Positions 16,543 to 24,928 of a DNA stretch of 64,000 bases are shown piece after piece. Position numbers and translations under genes: made by a program. Position 1 is the stretch's first letter. Each line of letters opens with the position of its first letter. The DNA comes from Porphyromonas uenonis DSM 23387 = JCM 13868. Its GTDB lineage: Bacteria; Bacteroidota; Bacteroidia; Bacteroidales; Porphyromonadaceae. The stretch spans positions 1-64,000 of the forward strand of contig NZ_AXVC01000024.1 of assembly GCF_000482365.1 (NCBI RefSeq), read 5' to 3'. The notes under the pieces were generated by a model. It was given only the letters and a program-made list of their open reading frames with translations, ran no database searches and had not been told where the DNA came from.

Positions 16543-17901
16543 ATGGATATCAAAGAAATGGTCTCTCTAGCACGAGAGGCACAGAAGGATTACCAAGCAC
16601 GCTTCGACCAGGACGCTGTAGACCAGGTGGTCAAGGCTCTCTGTCGTGTCGTCTATGACAATGCTGAGATGCTCGCTCGTGAAGCTGTCGACGAGACCGA
16701 GATGGGCGTCTATGAGGACAAAGTAGCTAAGTGCCGCAACAAGTCAAAAGGCGTATGGAGCAACCTCCAGGGCAAGAAGAGTGTGGGCGTACTAGACATC
16801 GACGAGAAAACCGGTCTTATCAAGATCGCTAAGCCCGTAGGTGTCGTCGCGGCTATCACCCCGACGACCAATCCGATCGTCACTCCGATGGCAAACATCG
16901 CCTTCGCACTCAAGACACGCAATGCGATCATCGTATCTCCACACCCTCGCTCTAAGAACTGCTCTGCACATACCATCCAGCTCATACTGGAGCGCCTCAA
17001 GGATTTCAACGTACCCGAGCACCTCATCCAGTGCGTCACCGAACCCTCCATCCAAGCCACGCAAGACCTCATGGCAGCCGTCGACGTCGTAGTCGCTACG
17101 GGTGGTATGGGCATGGTACACTCTGCTTACTCTTCGGGCAAACCTTCCTTTGGTGTCGGTGCCGGCAATGTACAGGTCATCCTCGATGAGCATATCGACT
17201 ACAACGAGGCTGCCGAGACCATCATCCGCGGACGTATCTTCGACAACGGCATCATCTGCTCTGGCGAGCAGTGCTTCATCTATCCTGAGCAGCATAAGGA
17301 GGAGATCTTCCAGGCTTTCAAGGATCACGGAGCTTACTTCGTACCTGCTGAGGAGCATGACAAGATGGTCAATACGCTCTTCGTCAATGGCACCATCAGC
17401 CGTGACGTCGTCGGCAAGAGCGTACAGCACATCGCTAAGCTCGCTGGCATCTCCGTACCTGAGGGTACCCGCATGCTCATCGTGCCTGCCAAGGGCGTCG
17501 GTACTGCCGATCCTATCTGCAAGGAGAAGATGTGCCCCGTGATGACATGTCTGCCTTACCGTCACTTTGACGAGGCTATCGAGCTGGCTAATACCAACCT
17601 CAAGATGGAGGGTCGTGGCCACACAGCTGGCATCCACTCAAACAATCAGGGTAACATCATCAAGGCTGGCGACGAGATCACCATCTCGCGTCTCATCGTC
17701 AACGCTCCCTGCTCGATCACCGCTGGTGGATCTATCCAAAACGGACTCTCCGTGACCACAACCCTAGGCTGCGGTAGCTGGGGCAACAACTCTATCTCAG
17801 AGAACCTCACTTACAAGCATCTACTCAACATCTCCCGCATCGCTCGTATGTCGCCACACGTCCACGTGCCGACCGACGAGGAGATCTGGGCGATGGACTA
17901 G
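16543..17901 (+). CDS. sucD: CoA-dependent succinate-semialdehyde dehydrogenase
   Basis: This 452-aa aldehyde dehydrogenase superfamily enzyme reduces succinyl-CoA to succinate semialdehyde with NAD(P)H. The catalytic cysteine is C239 in GIICSGEQC. Cofactor-binding features include TPTTNPIVTPM and FGVGAGNVQ. Family, length and operon position match the Porphyromonas enzyme that feeds the 4-hydroxybutyrate route. It is the last gene of the operon, followed by a strong terminator. A bifunctional alcohol/aldehyde dehydrogenase is excluded because no ADH domain is fused. Confidence 0.95.
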   Translation: MDIKEMVSLAREAQKDYQARFDQDAVDQVVKALCRVVYDNAEMLAREAVDETEMGVYEDKVAKCRNKSKGVWSNLQGKKSVGVLDIDEKTGLIKIAKPVGVVAAITPTTNPIVTPMANIAFALKTRNAIIVSPHPRSKNCSAHTIQLILERLKDFNVPEHLIQCVTEPSIQATQDLMAAVDVVVATGGMGMVHSAYSSGKPSFGVGAGNVQVILDEHIDYNEAAETIIRGRIFDNGIICSGEQCFIYPEQHKEEIFQAFKDHGAYFVPAEEHDKMVNTLFVNGTISRDVVGKSVQHIAKLAGISVPEGTRMLIVPAKGVGTADPICKEKMCPVMTCLPYRHFDEAIELANTNLKMEGRGHTAGIHSNNQGNIIKAGDEITISRLIVNAPCSITAGGSIQNGLSVTTTLGCGSWGNNSISENLTYKHLLNISRIARMSPHVHVPTDEEIWAMD

Positions 17902-17959
17902 ATCCGCACATCCATAGACTTTCTGCGCTCATCCTAACCTAGAGCGCACACACAGACAC

Positions 17960-17999
17960 GCTCCCGATGAGGCATCGCCCCGTCGGGAGCTCGTTTTTT
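17960..17999 (+). terminator. Rho-independent terminator after sucD
   Basis: An 8-bp perfect stem (GCTCCCGA at 17960-17967, TCGGGAGC at 17983-17990) is followed by TCGTTTTTT. It closes the 4-hydroxybutyrate operon. Confidence 0.9.
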
Positions 18000-18085
18000 A
18001 TTCTGGCAATATGGCGACCCCTGCAGATCCTTTCAGACTTCCTCAGAGGTGGAGGCTGGCACGCTGCATTTGATCGTTGAATCTA

Positions 18086-18121
18086 CGCTAATCTCTAGCT
18101 TCTAATCTCTAACCTCTAAAT
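18086..18121. repeat. TCTAATCTC-type repeat patch
   Basis: Imperfect tandem copies of CTAATCTCTA / CTAACCTCTAA lie directly upstream of the mnmG promoter. The same family occurs at 14050-14082, 44879-44920, 48288-48458, 58314-58372 and 60821-60898. Confidence 0.75.
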
Positions 18122-18124
18122 TCG

Positions 18125-18132
18125 TACCTTTG
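18125..18132 (+). promoter_or_regulatory. -7 box of mnmG promoter
   Basis: TACCTTTG is a consensus -7 box. The ATG at 18134 is too close to be translated from this promoter, so it decides the mnmG start in favour of 18173. Confidence 0.6.
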
Positions 18133-18172
18133 CATGAGGCTGACGTGCGTCGGCCGTGGCTACGGATCTACA

Positions 18173-20050
18173 ATGACTACTCACTTTGACATTATCGTAA
18201 TCGGCGCAGGGCATGCTGGCTGTGAGGCGGCGTGCGCTACGGCTCGCATGGGCGCCTCGACGCTCCTCATCACGGGAGACATGAACAAGGTGGCGCAGCT
18301 GAGCTGCAACCCCGCCATGGGTGGCATCGCCAAGGGACAAATAGTGAGAGAGATAGACGCACTCGGCGGCTATACGGGTCAACTATCCGACGCGGCTACC
18401 ATACAGTGGCGCATGCTCAACCGAAGCAAGGGCCCGGCCATGTGGAGCCCACGAGCGCAGCTAGACCGCATGCGATTTATGGAGCTGTGGAGAGGTCAGC
18501 TAGATAGGACGGACGGGTTGGATCTTTGGCAAGACTTCGTCGTAGACATAAAGTTTGGCGCAGCGGATGGCAAACATCTGGTAGTGACGCAGTTGGGCAT
18601 GACCTTTACCGCTGCGAAGGTGGTCATAACGGCTGGGACTTTCCTCGGAGGGCTGATGCACTTCGGCAGGACGATGATCCCAGGCGGACGCATCTCGGAG
18701 CCGGCTAGCCACGGCCTCACGGAGTGTCTCGTAGCGGCGGGACATCATGCCGACCGCATGAAGACGGGTACGCCAGCTCGTATCGACGGTCGCTCCGTAG
18801 ATTGGTCGCTCGTAGAGGAGCAGCCAGGCGACGACGAGACGGGACACTTTAGCTTCCTCCCGATGCAAAGGCCCCCGCTACGACAGCGCTCCTGCTATAT
18901 CCTCTATACGAACGAAGCTTGCCACGACATACTCCGCGCTTCGCTCAGCGACTCGCCACTCTACAACGGACAGATACAGAGCATTGGCCCCCGCTACTGT
19001 CCCAGCATAGAGACGAAGATCGTCAACTTCGCCGACCGCACGCGACATCAGCTCTTCCTCGAGCCGGAGGGCGAGGAGACGAACGAGTACTACCTCAACG
19101 GGTTTAGTTCGTCACTCCCTATTGATACGCAGATCAGAGCTTTACAGACGATCCCTGCACTGCGGCATGTGCAGCTTTACCGCCCTGGCTATGCGATTGA
19201 GTACGACTTCTTCGACCCTCGTGACCTGCACCACACGCTGGAGAGCAAGGTGGTCTCTGGCCTTTACCTAGCTGGTCAGGTCAACGGCACCACCGGCTAC
19301 GAAGAGGCGGCTGGTCAAGGGCTCCTCGCAGGCATCAACGCCGCCTTATCGCTACGTGGTGAGCAGCCCCTTGTCCTACGTCGAGACGAAGCCTACATAG
19401 GCGTCCTCATTGACGACCTCGTGACCAAGGGGGTCGACGAGCCATACCGCATGTTTACCTCACGCGCTGAGTACCGTATACTCCTACGCCAGGACAATGC
19501 CGACCTGCGACTGACACCCTACGCGGAGCGGCTGGGACTAGCGACCGCAGAACGACTACATCGCCTCAAGCAGATCAAGCAAAGGATGGCCGAGCTAGAA
19601 CAGCTCTGCGCCGACTATTCCGTTAAGCCTGAAGCGGTTAACAGCTACCTTACTACTCTAGGCGAGAAACCACTAGACTTCGGCACCAAACTCACGACCC
19701 TACTCCTTCGTCCGCACGTTTCGCTCAGCGACTTGACCGCTCAACTAGACGATTTCGCCACGCTGGTGAGAAATATCATTGGCGACGACACGGAGGCTCT
19801 GACCCGCACCGAAACCGCCATCAAGTATCGGGGCTACATCGAGCGAGAAGAGCAAGCTGCTCAGAAGCTTCATCGCTTGGAGTCGCTAACGCTAGGCGAC
19901 AAGTTCGACTATCAGCAGATCTCTGCACTCCCCATAGAGGCTCGCGAGAAGCTCTCTCGCATTCGCCCCGCCACCATCGCTCAGGCTGCCCGCATCCCTG
20001 GGATCTCCCCGAGCGACATCAACATACTCCTCGTCCTGCTGGGACGATAA
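18173..20050 (+). CDS. mnmG: tRNA uridine-34 carboxymethylaminomethyl modification enzyme MnmG (GidA)
   Basis: This 625-aa FAD enzyme works with MnmE to install the cmnm5 group on wobble uridine 34 of certain tRNAs. The dinucleotide-binding motif [13 protein letters not shown] is at the N-terminus. Family motifs [36 protein letters not shown]-like text and [16 protein letters not shown] follow, with the helical MnmE/tRNA-binding C-terminus. The frame is open from 18134, but the promoter -7 box ends at 18132, so ATG 18173 (MTTHFDIIV) is chosen. It leads a plus-strand series with uvrC, dtd, the MazG-like gene and deoC. In Bacteroides, as I recall, an apt gene sits between mnmG and uvrC; here there is none. 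Confidence 0.97.
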   Translation: MTTHFDIIVIGAGHAGCEAACATARMGASTLLITGDMNKVAQLSCNPAMGGIAKGQIVREIDALGGYTGQLSDAATIQWRMLNRSKGPAMWSPRAQLDRMRFMELWRGQLDRTDGLDLWQDFVVDIKFGAADGKHLVVTQLGMTFTAAKVVITAGTFLGGLMHFGRTMIPGGRISEPASHGLTECLVAAGHHADRMKTGTPARIDGRSVDWSLVEEQPGDDETGHFSFLPMQRPPLRQRSCYILYTNEACHDILRASLSDSPLYNGQIQSIGPRYCPSIETKIVNFADRTRHQLFLEPEGEETNEYYLNGFSSSLPIDTQIRALQTIPALRHVQLYRPGYAIEYDFFDPRDLHHTLESKVVSGLYLAGQVNGTTGYEEAAGQGLLAGINAALSLRGEQPLVLRRDEAYIGVLIDDLVTKGVDEPYRMFTSRAEYRILLRQDNADLRLTPYAERLGLATAERLHRLKQIKQRMAELEQLCADYSVKPEAVNSYLTTLGEKPLDFGTKLTTLLLRPHVSLSDLTAQLDDFATLVRNIIGDDTEALTRTETAIKYRGYIEREEQAAQKLHRLESLTLGDKFDYQQISALPIEAREKLSRIRPATIAQAARIPGISPSDINILLVLLGR

Positions 20051-20055
20051 GCGTC

Positions 20056-20071
20056 CGTTTCACGTGAAACA
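20056..20071. promoter_or_regulatory. parS-like ParB-binding palindrome
   Basis: A perfect 14-bp palindrome GTTTCACGTGAAAC (20057-20070) followed by A matches 15 of 16 bases of the conserved bacterial parS site (TGTTTCACGTGAAACA). It lies in the 27-bp gap between mnmG and uvrC. parS sites are usually close to the replication origin. Confidence 0.8.
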
Positions 20072-20077
20072 GTCGAA

Positions 20078-21886
20078 ATGAACCGAGACGAAATCAAAGC
20101 TATCCTCCCAACCATTCCGCAAAGTCCGGGATGCTACCAGTACCGCAACAAGAACGGGACGATCATTTACGTGGGCAAAGCGAAGAACCTACGTAACCGT
20201 GTCTCTTCGTACTTCAACAATTCGCCAAAGGATCCGAAGACGACGAGACTGGTCAGCGAGATTCGCCAGCTAGAGTACTTCGTGGTCAATACCGAGGCGG
20301 AAGCTTTGGTCTTGGAGAACAACCTTATCAAGACCCACCTGCCGAAGTACAACATATTACTCAAGGATGACAAGTCCTATCCACGCATCGTTATCACGGA
20401 CGAACCGTTTCCCCGCATCTTTGCCACTAGAAAAGAGGTGGGCAAGGGGGACTACTTCGGCCCCTACCCCAACGTGGCGATGGCTCGCACCGTGATTGAT
20501 CTAATTCACCGGGTTCTTCAGTTGCGTTCGTGTCGCTATGCTTTGACTCCTGAGGTAGTTCGAGAGCGACGAGTGGACCTTTGCCTGCAGTACCACATTA
20601 AAAAGTGCGGAGGCCCATGCCAAGGCTTGGTATCTGCGGAGGAATATGCCCACTCTGTGCAACTGGCACGACGTATCCTCAAGGGAGAAATCAGCATCCT
20701 CATAGAAGAGGAGGTAGAGGAGATGAATCGCATGAGCGAGCGCCTGGAGTTCGAGCGAGCTGAGCAGCATCGTCAGAATATTGAGGTGCTACGTCGCTAT
20801 TCGGGCAAGCATGTCGTCGCGCCAAACATTCGCGAGGCCGATGTCTTTGCTTACGACGAGGACGACGTCAACGGGTTCGTCTGTATGATGCAGGTACGCC
20901 ACGGGGCGGTCGTCCTGGCGCACAACTTGACCTTCAAAAAGACAGTCGACTCCTCTCGGAGCGACCTGCTCGCCTACCTGATCGAGGAGCTGAGGCAGCG
21001 CTTCGGTAGCACGGCTCGTGAGGTGATTCTTGCAGAGCCTGGCGAATGGGAGAGCGACAGCTATCGAATCACGGTGCCACAGCGGGGCGAAAAGAAGCAT
21101 CTCCTCGAACTAGCCCAGGTCAACGTCTCAGGTTATCGCTGGGACTGCTACAAGCGTCAGGAGAAGCTCAACCCCGAGCAACGAGCCACACGCCTACTCA
21201 CCACGATGAAGAAGGACCTCGGCATCGATCGCCTGCCCCGCCATATGGAGTGCTTTGACAATTCAAACATTCAAGGCACGAACCCCGTGGCTGCGTGCGT
21301 GGTTTTTAAGAATGGTAAGCCAGCGAAGAGCGAGTATCGTAAGTTTCATGTGAAAACAGTGGTCGGCGCTGACGACTATCGGACGATGCGTGAGATCATC
21401 TACCGGCGCTATCGGCGTGTGCTGGACGAGGGGCAGTCGCTCCCCGACCTGATTATCATAGATGGTGGCAAGGGTCAACTGCATGTTGCTTGCGATACGC
21501 TCAAAGAGCTGGGCATCTATGACAAGGTGTGCGTCTTCGGTCTTGCGGAGCGCTTCGAAGAGCTCTATCGTCCGGGCGAGTCGGAGCCGTTGGTCTTGGA
21601 TCGTCGGTCGGAAACGCTCAAGGTGGTCTGTCATATACGTGACGAAGCGCACCGCTTTGGCATCACTTTCCACAGAGACAGTCGCTCGAAGCAGCAGACG
21701 AAGAGCATCCTGGACGAGATTCCTGGGATTGGCGCACGTAGTAAGGAAGCTTTGATGCGAGCCTTCAAGACGCCTCAGCGGGTCGTCAAGGCTAGTCGCG
21801 CCGAGCTGATCGAGACCCTCGGAGCTAGCAAGGGAAGCAAGCTATACAATCACCTACATCCTGACGAAACCACAGAAACAACCTAG
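20078..21886 (+). CDS. uvrC: Excinuclease ABC subunit C
   Basis: This 602-aa nucleotide excision repair nuclease makes both incisions with UvrA and UvrB. It has an N-terminal GIY-YIG domain (GCYQYRNKNGTIIYVGKAKN), then a cysteine patch and a UVR helical motif (about residues 205-240). The RNase H-like endonuclease domain includes HMECFDNSNIQGTNPVA and PDLIIIDGGKGQL. The C-terminal helix-hairpin-helix contains EIPGIGARSKEALM. Length and domain order are standard. It begins just after the parS-like site. Confidence 0.97.
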   Translation: MNRDEIKAILPTIPQSPGCYQYRNKNGTIIYVGKAKNLRNRVSSYFNNSPKDPKTTRLVSEIRQLEYFVVNTEAEALVLENNLIKTHLPKYNILLKDDKSYPRIVITDEPFPRIFATRKEVGKGDYFGPYPNVAMARTVIDLIHRVLQLRSCRYALTPEVVRERRVDLCLQYHIKKCGGPCQGLVSAEEYAHSVQLARRILKGEISILIEEEVEEMNRMSERLEFERAEQHRQNIEVLRRYSGKHVVAPNIREADVFAYDEDDVNGFVCMMQVRHGAVVLAHNLTFKKTVDSSRSDLLAYLIEELRQRFGSTAREVILAEPGEWESDSYRITVPQRGEKKHLLELAQVNVSGYRWDCYKRQEKLNPEQRATRLLTTMKKDLGIDRLPRHMECFDNSNIQGTNPVAACVVFKNGKPAKSEYRKFHVKTVVGADDYRTMREIIYRRYRRVLDEGQSLPDLIIIDGGKGQLHVACDTLKELGIYDKVCVFGLAERFEELYRPGESEPLVLDRRSETLKVVCHIRDEAHRFGITFHRDSRSKQQTKSILDEIPGIGARSKEALMRAFKTPQRVVKASRAELIETLGASKGSKLYNHLHPDETTETT

Positions 21887-21898
21887 AGAAGAAACAGT

Positions 21899-22351
21899 AT
21901 GAAAGCACTTTTACAGCGAGTCACCCATGCCTCTGTGTCGATCGACGGCGACTGCGTCGGGAGCATTCAGCAAGGCATCGTCCTCCTCCTCGGCATCGGT
22001 TACGAGGATGGTCCCGAGCAGATCGAGAAGCTCTGCCAAAAGGTGTGCAAGCTACGCATCTTCGACGACGAGGAGGGCGTGATGAACCGTTCGCTGCTGG
22101 ATATTGGAGGCGAAGCGCTCGTCGTAAGCCAGTTTACGCTCATGGCAAACTGTCGCAAAGGCAACCGTCCGAGCTATATCGAGGCTGCCAAAGGAGAGGT
22201 CTCGGAGCCACTCTACGAGCAGTTTGTCGCTAAGATGCGCCTTCTCATGGGCGCAGATTCAATTAAAACCGGTAAATTTGGAGCCGATATGCAGGTGGAG
22301 ATACATAATGACGGACCTGTGACCATCATCCTAGACACCGATACGCTCTAA
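21899..22351 (+). CDS. dtd: D-aminoacyl-tRNA deacylase
   Basis: This 150-aa DTD-family enzyme hydrolyses D-aminoacyl-tRNAs. The two family motifs are present: SQFTLMANCRKGNRPS (SQFTL) and NDGPVTIILD (NxGPVT). Size is typical. It starts 12 bp after uvrC, and its stop overlaps the next start (TAATG), so the series is translationally coupled. Confidence 0.96.
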   Translation: MKALLQRVTHASVSIDGDCVGSIQQGIVLLLGIGYEDGPEQIEKLCQKVCKLRIFDDEEGVMNRSLLDIGGEALVVSQFTLMANCRKGNRPSYIEAAKGEVSEPLYEQFVAKMRLLMGADSIKTGKFGADMQVEIHNDGPVTIILDTDTL

Positions 22352-22725
22352 TGGAAGCTACTGACAAAACAAAAGAGACGACGCTAGACGAGCTGCAACA
22401 GCTTGTCGACGAGTGGATACGTACCTACGGCGTACGCTACTTTGACCCGCTGACCAATATGGCAATCCTAACGGAGGAGACAGGCGAGGTGGCGCGTGTT
22501 ATGGCGCGACTCTATGGCGAGCAGAGCGCCAAGGCGTCCGATCATCTCGATCTTGCGGACGAGTTAGCAGACCTTCTTTGGGTACTCACCTGCATTGCCA
22601 ACCAATGCGGAGTTAACCTGCAGGAGGCGCTGGAGAAAAACCTCCAGAAGAAGACAAATCGCGACGCTACTCGCCACTTAAACAACAGCAAGCTGACCGC
22701 TCGCCCCTTAGATACAACAGAATAA
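22351..22725 (+). CDS. MazG-like nucleotide pyrophosphohydrolase
   Basis: This 124-aa all-alpha NTP pyrophosphohydrolase has the metal-binding pattern EETGEVARVM followed by DLADELADLLWVL, the ExxE...DxxD arrangement of MazG-type house-cleaning enzymes. It contains a single domain, so it is not full-length MazG. It overlaps dtd by 1 bp. The exact substrate is unknown. Confidence 0.88.
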   Translation: MEATDKTKETTLDELQQLVDEWIRTYGVRYFDPLTNMAILTEETGEVARVMARLYGEQSAKASDHLDLADELADLLWVLTCIANQCGVNLQEALEKNLQKKTNRDATRHLNNSKLTARPLDTTE

Positions 22726-22749
22726 CGAACAATCAAACAATAGAAACTG

Positions 22750-23616
22750 ATGCATCAGATAGACAAGTATCATAAAGCAATCTCTCTCTACGAACCTATC
22801 GAGGGAGATGTTACCGCCAAGGTACAAGCAATCATCGACAAGCACTATAAGGAGTGCTACACACCAGAAGTCCTCAAGCTACTCTACAGCTGTATCGACC
22901 TGACCACGCTGATGGGTGGAGACACCGACGAGAGCGTCACCAAGATGGTCGCAGGCGTCAACGACTTCGAGACCGATCATCCCGACATCCCCAACGTAGC
23001 CGCCATCTGCGTCTATCCCGCTCTGGTGCCTACGGTCAAGGCCACGCTCACCTGTCCCGATGTTCGCATCGCTTCGGTAGCTGCAGGCTTTCCCGCCAGC
23101 CAGACCTTCCCAGAGATCAAGGTCGCTGAGGTCTCTATGGCAGTAGCCGAAGGAGCCAACGAAGTAGACGTTGTCCTCAACCTAAACCGCTTCCTCTCAG
23201 AGGACTACGACGGTGTCTGCACCGAGATCGAGGAGCTCAAGGACGCAGCCCGTGGAGCGCACCTCAAGGTGATCCTCGAGTCCGGTCTGCTCGCTGACCC
23301 ACGTCAGATACAGATCGCATCGATCCTGTCGCTCTACTCAGGCGCTGACTTCATCAAGACCTCCACAGGCAAGGAGTACCCAGGCGCTTCGCTCGAGGCT
23401 GCTTACGTTATGTGTCAGACACTGCGCAAGTATTACGAGCTCCACGGTGAGCGTCGAGGCTTCAAGGCTAGCGGTGGTGTCCGCACGCCAGAGGACGTGG
23501 TCAAGTATTACTGCATCGTCAAGGAGCTCCTTGGCGAGGAGTGGCTCAGCCCCGAGCTCTTCCGTCTAGGAGCCAGCAGTCTTGGCAAGAATCTCCTCAA
23601 GGCGATCGAGGGATAA
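22750..23616 (+). CDS. deoC: Deoxyribose-phosphate aldolase
   Basis: This 288-aa class I aldolase cleaves 2-deoxyribose-5-phosphate to acetaldehyde and glyceraldehyde-3-phosphate. Motifs are EVDVVLNLN (catalytic Asp region), KVILESGLL, and the Schiff-base Lys in DFIKTSTGK. The C-terminal GFKASGGVRT carries the second Lys. Length fits the longer DeoC group. It ends the mnmG series and is followed by a strong terminator. Confidence 0.95.
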   Translation: MHQIDKYHKAISLYEPIEGDVTAKVQAIIDKHYKECYTPEVLKLLYSCIDLTTLMGGDTDESVTKMVAGVNDFETDHPDIPNVAAICVYPALVPTVKATLTCPDVRIASVAAGFPASQTFPEIKVAEVSMAVAEGANEVDVVLNLNRFLSEDYDGVCTEIEELKDAARGAHLKVILESGLLADPRQIQIASILSLYSGADFIKTSTGKEYPGASLEAAYVMCQTLRKYYELHGERRGFKASGGVRTPEDVVKYYCIVKELLGEEWLSPELFRLGASSLGKNLLKAIEG

Positions 23617-23630
23617 GAGACCAATTAGGA

Positions 23631-23679
23631 AGCTATGCCCCGCCACACGAATGAAAGTGGAGAGGGGCATAGCTTTTTT
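23631..23679 (+). terminator. Rho-independent terminator after deoC
   Basis: An 11-bp perfect stem (AGCTATGCCCC at 23631-23641, GGGGCATAGCT at 23664-23674) runs into TTTTTT. Confidence 0.92.
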
Positions 23680-23763
23680 GCCAGATCTCCTCACCGCACA
23701 GCTCAAGAGAGTGCCAAAAGAGCCAAACGGGCCGAAACTAGTCCAAACGAGAAACTATAGAAG

Positions 23764-24918
23764 ATGCCTCCAATATCGACAGAACAACTTAACTATCAAG
23801 GCGTTTACCCCTCACAAGAGGCGATTAAAGCGCAAATTCCTGACGATTTTCTGACCGACTCGGGACTTTGTACGGGATTTGAGCAAGCATTGCGCCGTTT
23901 GTTGGGGGTCGAGCGCACGATCCATCTGACCTCTTCGCCACAAGTGGCACTTACCGCCGCACTGCGCATGCTGCAAATGCGGGAAGGCGAGTCTCTTTTC
24001 GTACCAGCTTACTGGCGCAAGGAGTATGTCGACTGTTTGCTCGCGATGCGGCTACGTCCGATCTTTGTAGAGGTCACCTCCTTCAATATGGCGATGGATC
24101 CGCTCCTCCTTGGCAAGCATCTCGAGCGCATGACCAATGCGGGCACTCCCCTACCCCGCGTCATCATCGTGGCGCACGCTCACGGCATCCCCGCCAATAT
24201 GGAGCTCCTCTGCGAAGTGGCACAGCGGTACAATATGACCCTCATCGAGGACTGCTCGCAAGCGCTTGGGAGTTCTATCGACGAGCGAGCCTGCGGCACG
24301 TGGGGTCAGCTCTCCTTCTTCTCCTTCTCCACGGGCGAGATCATACAGGCTGGCATGGCAGGCGCTCTCACGTGGTCGGAGAATCGTAGCCTCTCCCTCA
24401 CGGCACCTTACCATAGCTGGAGTGCTCAGGAGAAGCTCTCCATCGAGGCCTGGCTACGTCCCTATCCGCTAGCTCCTCTGCAGGCAGCAGTCCTACTACC
24501 TCAGATCGCGCATCTAGAGGAGGCCATAGATAAAAAGCGCCTCATGGCTAAGCTCTACCGCAAGTACCTCACGCAAGCCTTCGGACTCCGCTACCTAGGC
24601 TGGCCAGAAGACGCACCGCACCGCTATCGCCCTAATTATAGTAGTCAGCCGATACATATCGAGCCCACGATGCTTCACTTCTCTCACCTCGAGCTCGGGA
24701 GGGCTCTGCAGGAGGAGCGATTCGTCCCGCTCCTACCGCCACTCGAGAGTCTCAGCGAGCTCCCCGCACTCCACACTTACAGCAGTGTAGTCAGCGGCGT
24801 AGCTCAGAGCATGGCGCCCGATATGCTCTACCTGCCCAACGATAGTACGCTGACAGGCGCCCGCACCTTAGCGGTTGTCGAGGTCATCCGTCAGCTCGTT
24901 TACAAGTACAATAGCTAA
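23764..24918 (+). CDS. DegT/DnrJ/EryC1-like protein lacking the PLP lysine
   Basis: This is a 384-aa protein with the fold-type I pattern of sugar aminotransferases: HLTSSPQVALTAALRML near 55, the PLP Asp in TLIEDCSQALGSS (D163), and the loop LSFFSFSTGEIIQAGMAG. In active members that loop reads SF-x-x-x-K; here the lysine position is Glu192, encoded by GAG at 24337-24339. Dehydratase relatives such as ColD have His there, not Glu. It may be a catalytically altered or inactive homologue. The frame is intact and no sugar-nucleotide genes adjoin it. Confidence 0.8.
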   Translation: MPPISTEQLNYQGVYPSQEAIKAQIPDDFLTDSGLCTGFEQALRRLLGVERTIHLTSSPQVALTAALRMLQMREGESLFVPAYWRKEYVDCLLAMRLRPIFVEVTSFNMAMDPLLLGKHLERMTNAGTPLPRVIIVAHAHGIPANMELLCEVAQRYNMTLIEDCSQALGSSIDERACGTWGQLSFFSFSTGEIIQAGMAGALTWSENRSLSLTAPYHSWSAQEKLSIEAWLRPYPLAPLQAAVLLPQIAHLEEAIDKKRLMAKLYRKYLTQAFGLRYLGWPEDAPHRYRPNYSSQPIHIEPTMLHFSHLELGRALQEERFVPLLPPLESLSELPALHTYSSVVSGVAQSMAPDMLYLPNDSTLTGARTLAVVEVIRQLVYKYNS

Positions 24919-24928
24919 TCATCCTACG

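Noticed and set aside
16792-17637. 281-aa minus-strand frame inside sucD
   Set aside because: A long antisense shadow of a well-supported gene, typical of balanced-GC coding sequence.
18134-18172. Earlier ATG for mnmG
   Set aside because: It lies 1 bp after the promoter -7 box, so it would not be in the transcript.
21343-21356. Second parS-like sequence in uvrC
   Set aside because: Two mismatches to the palindrome within conserved coding sequence; probably chance.
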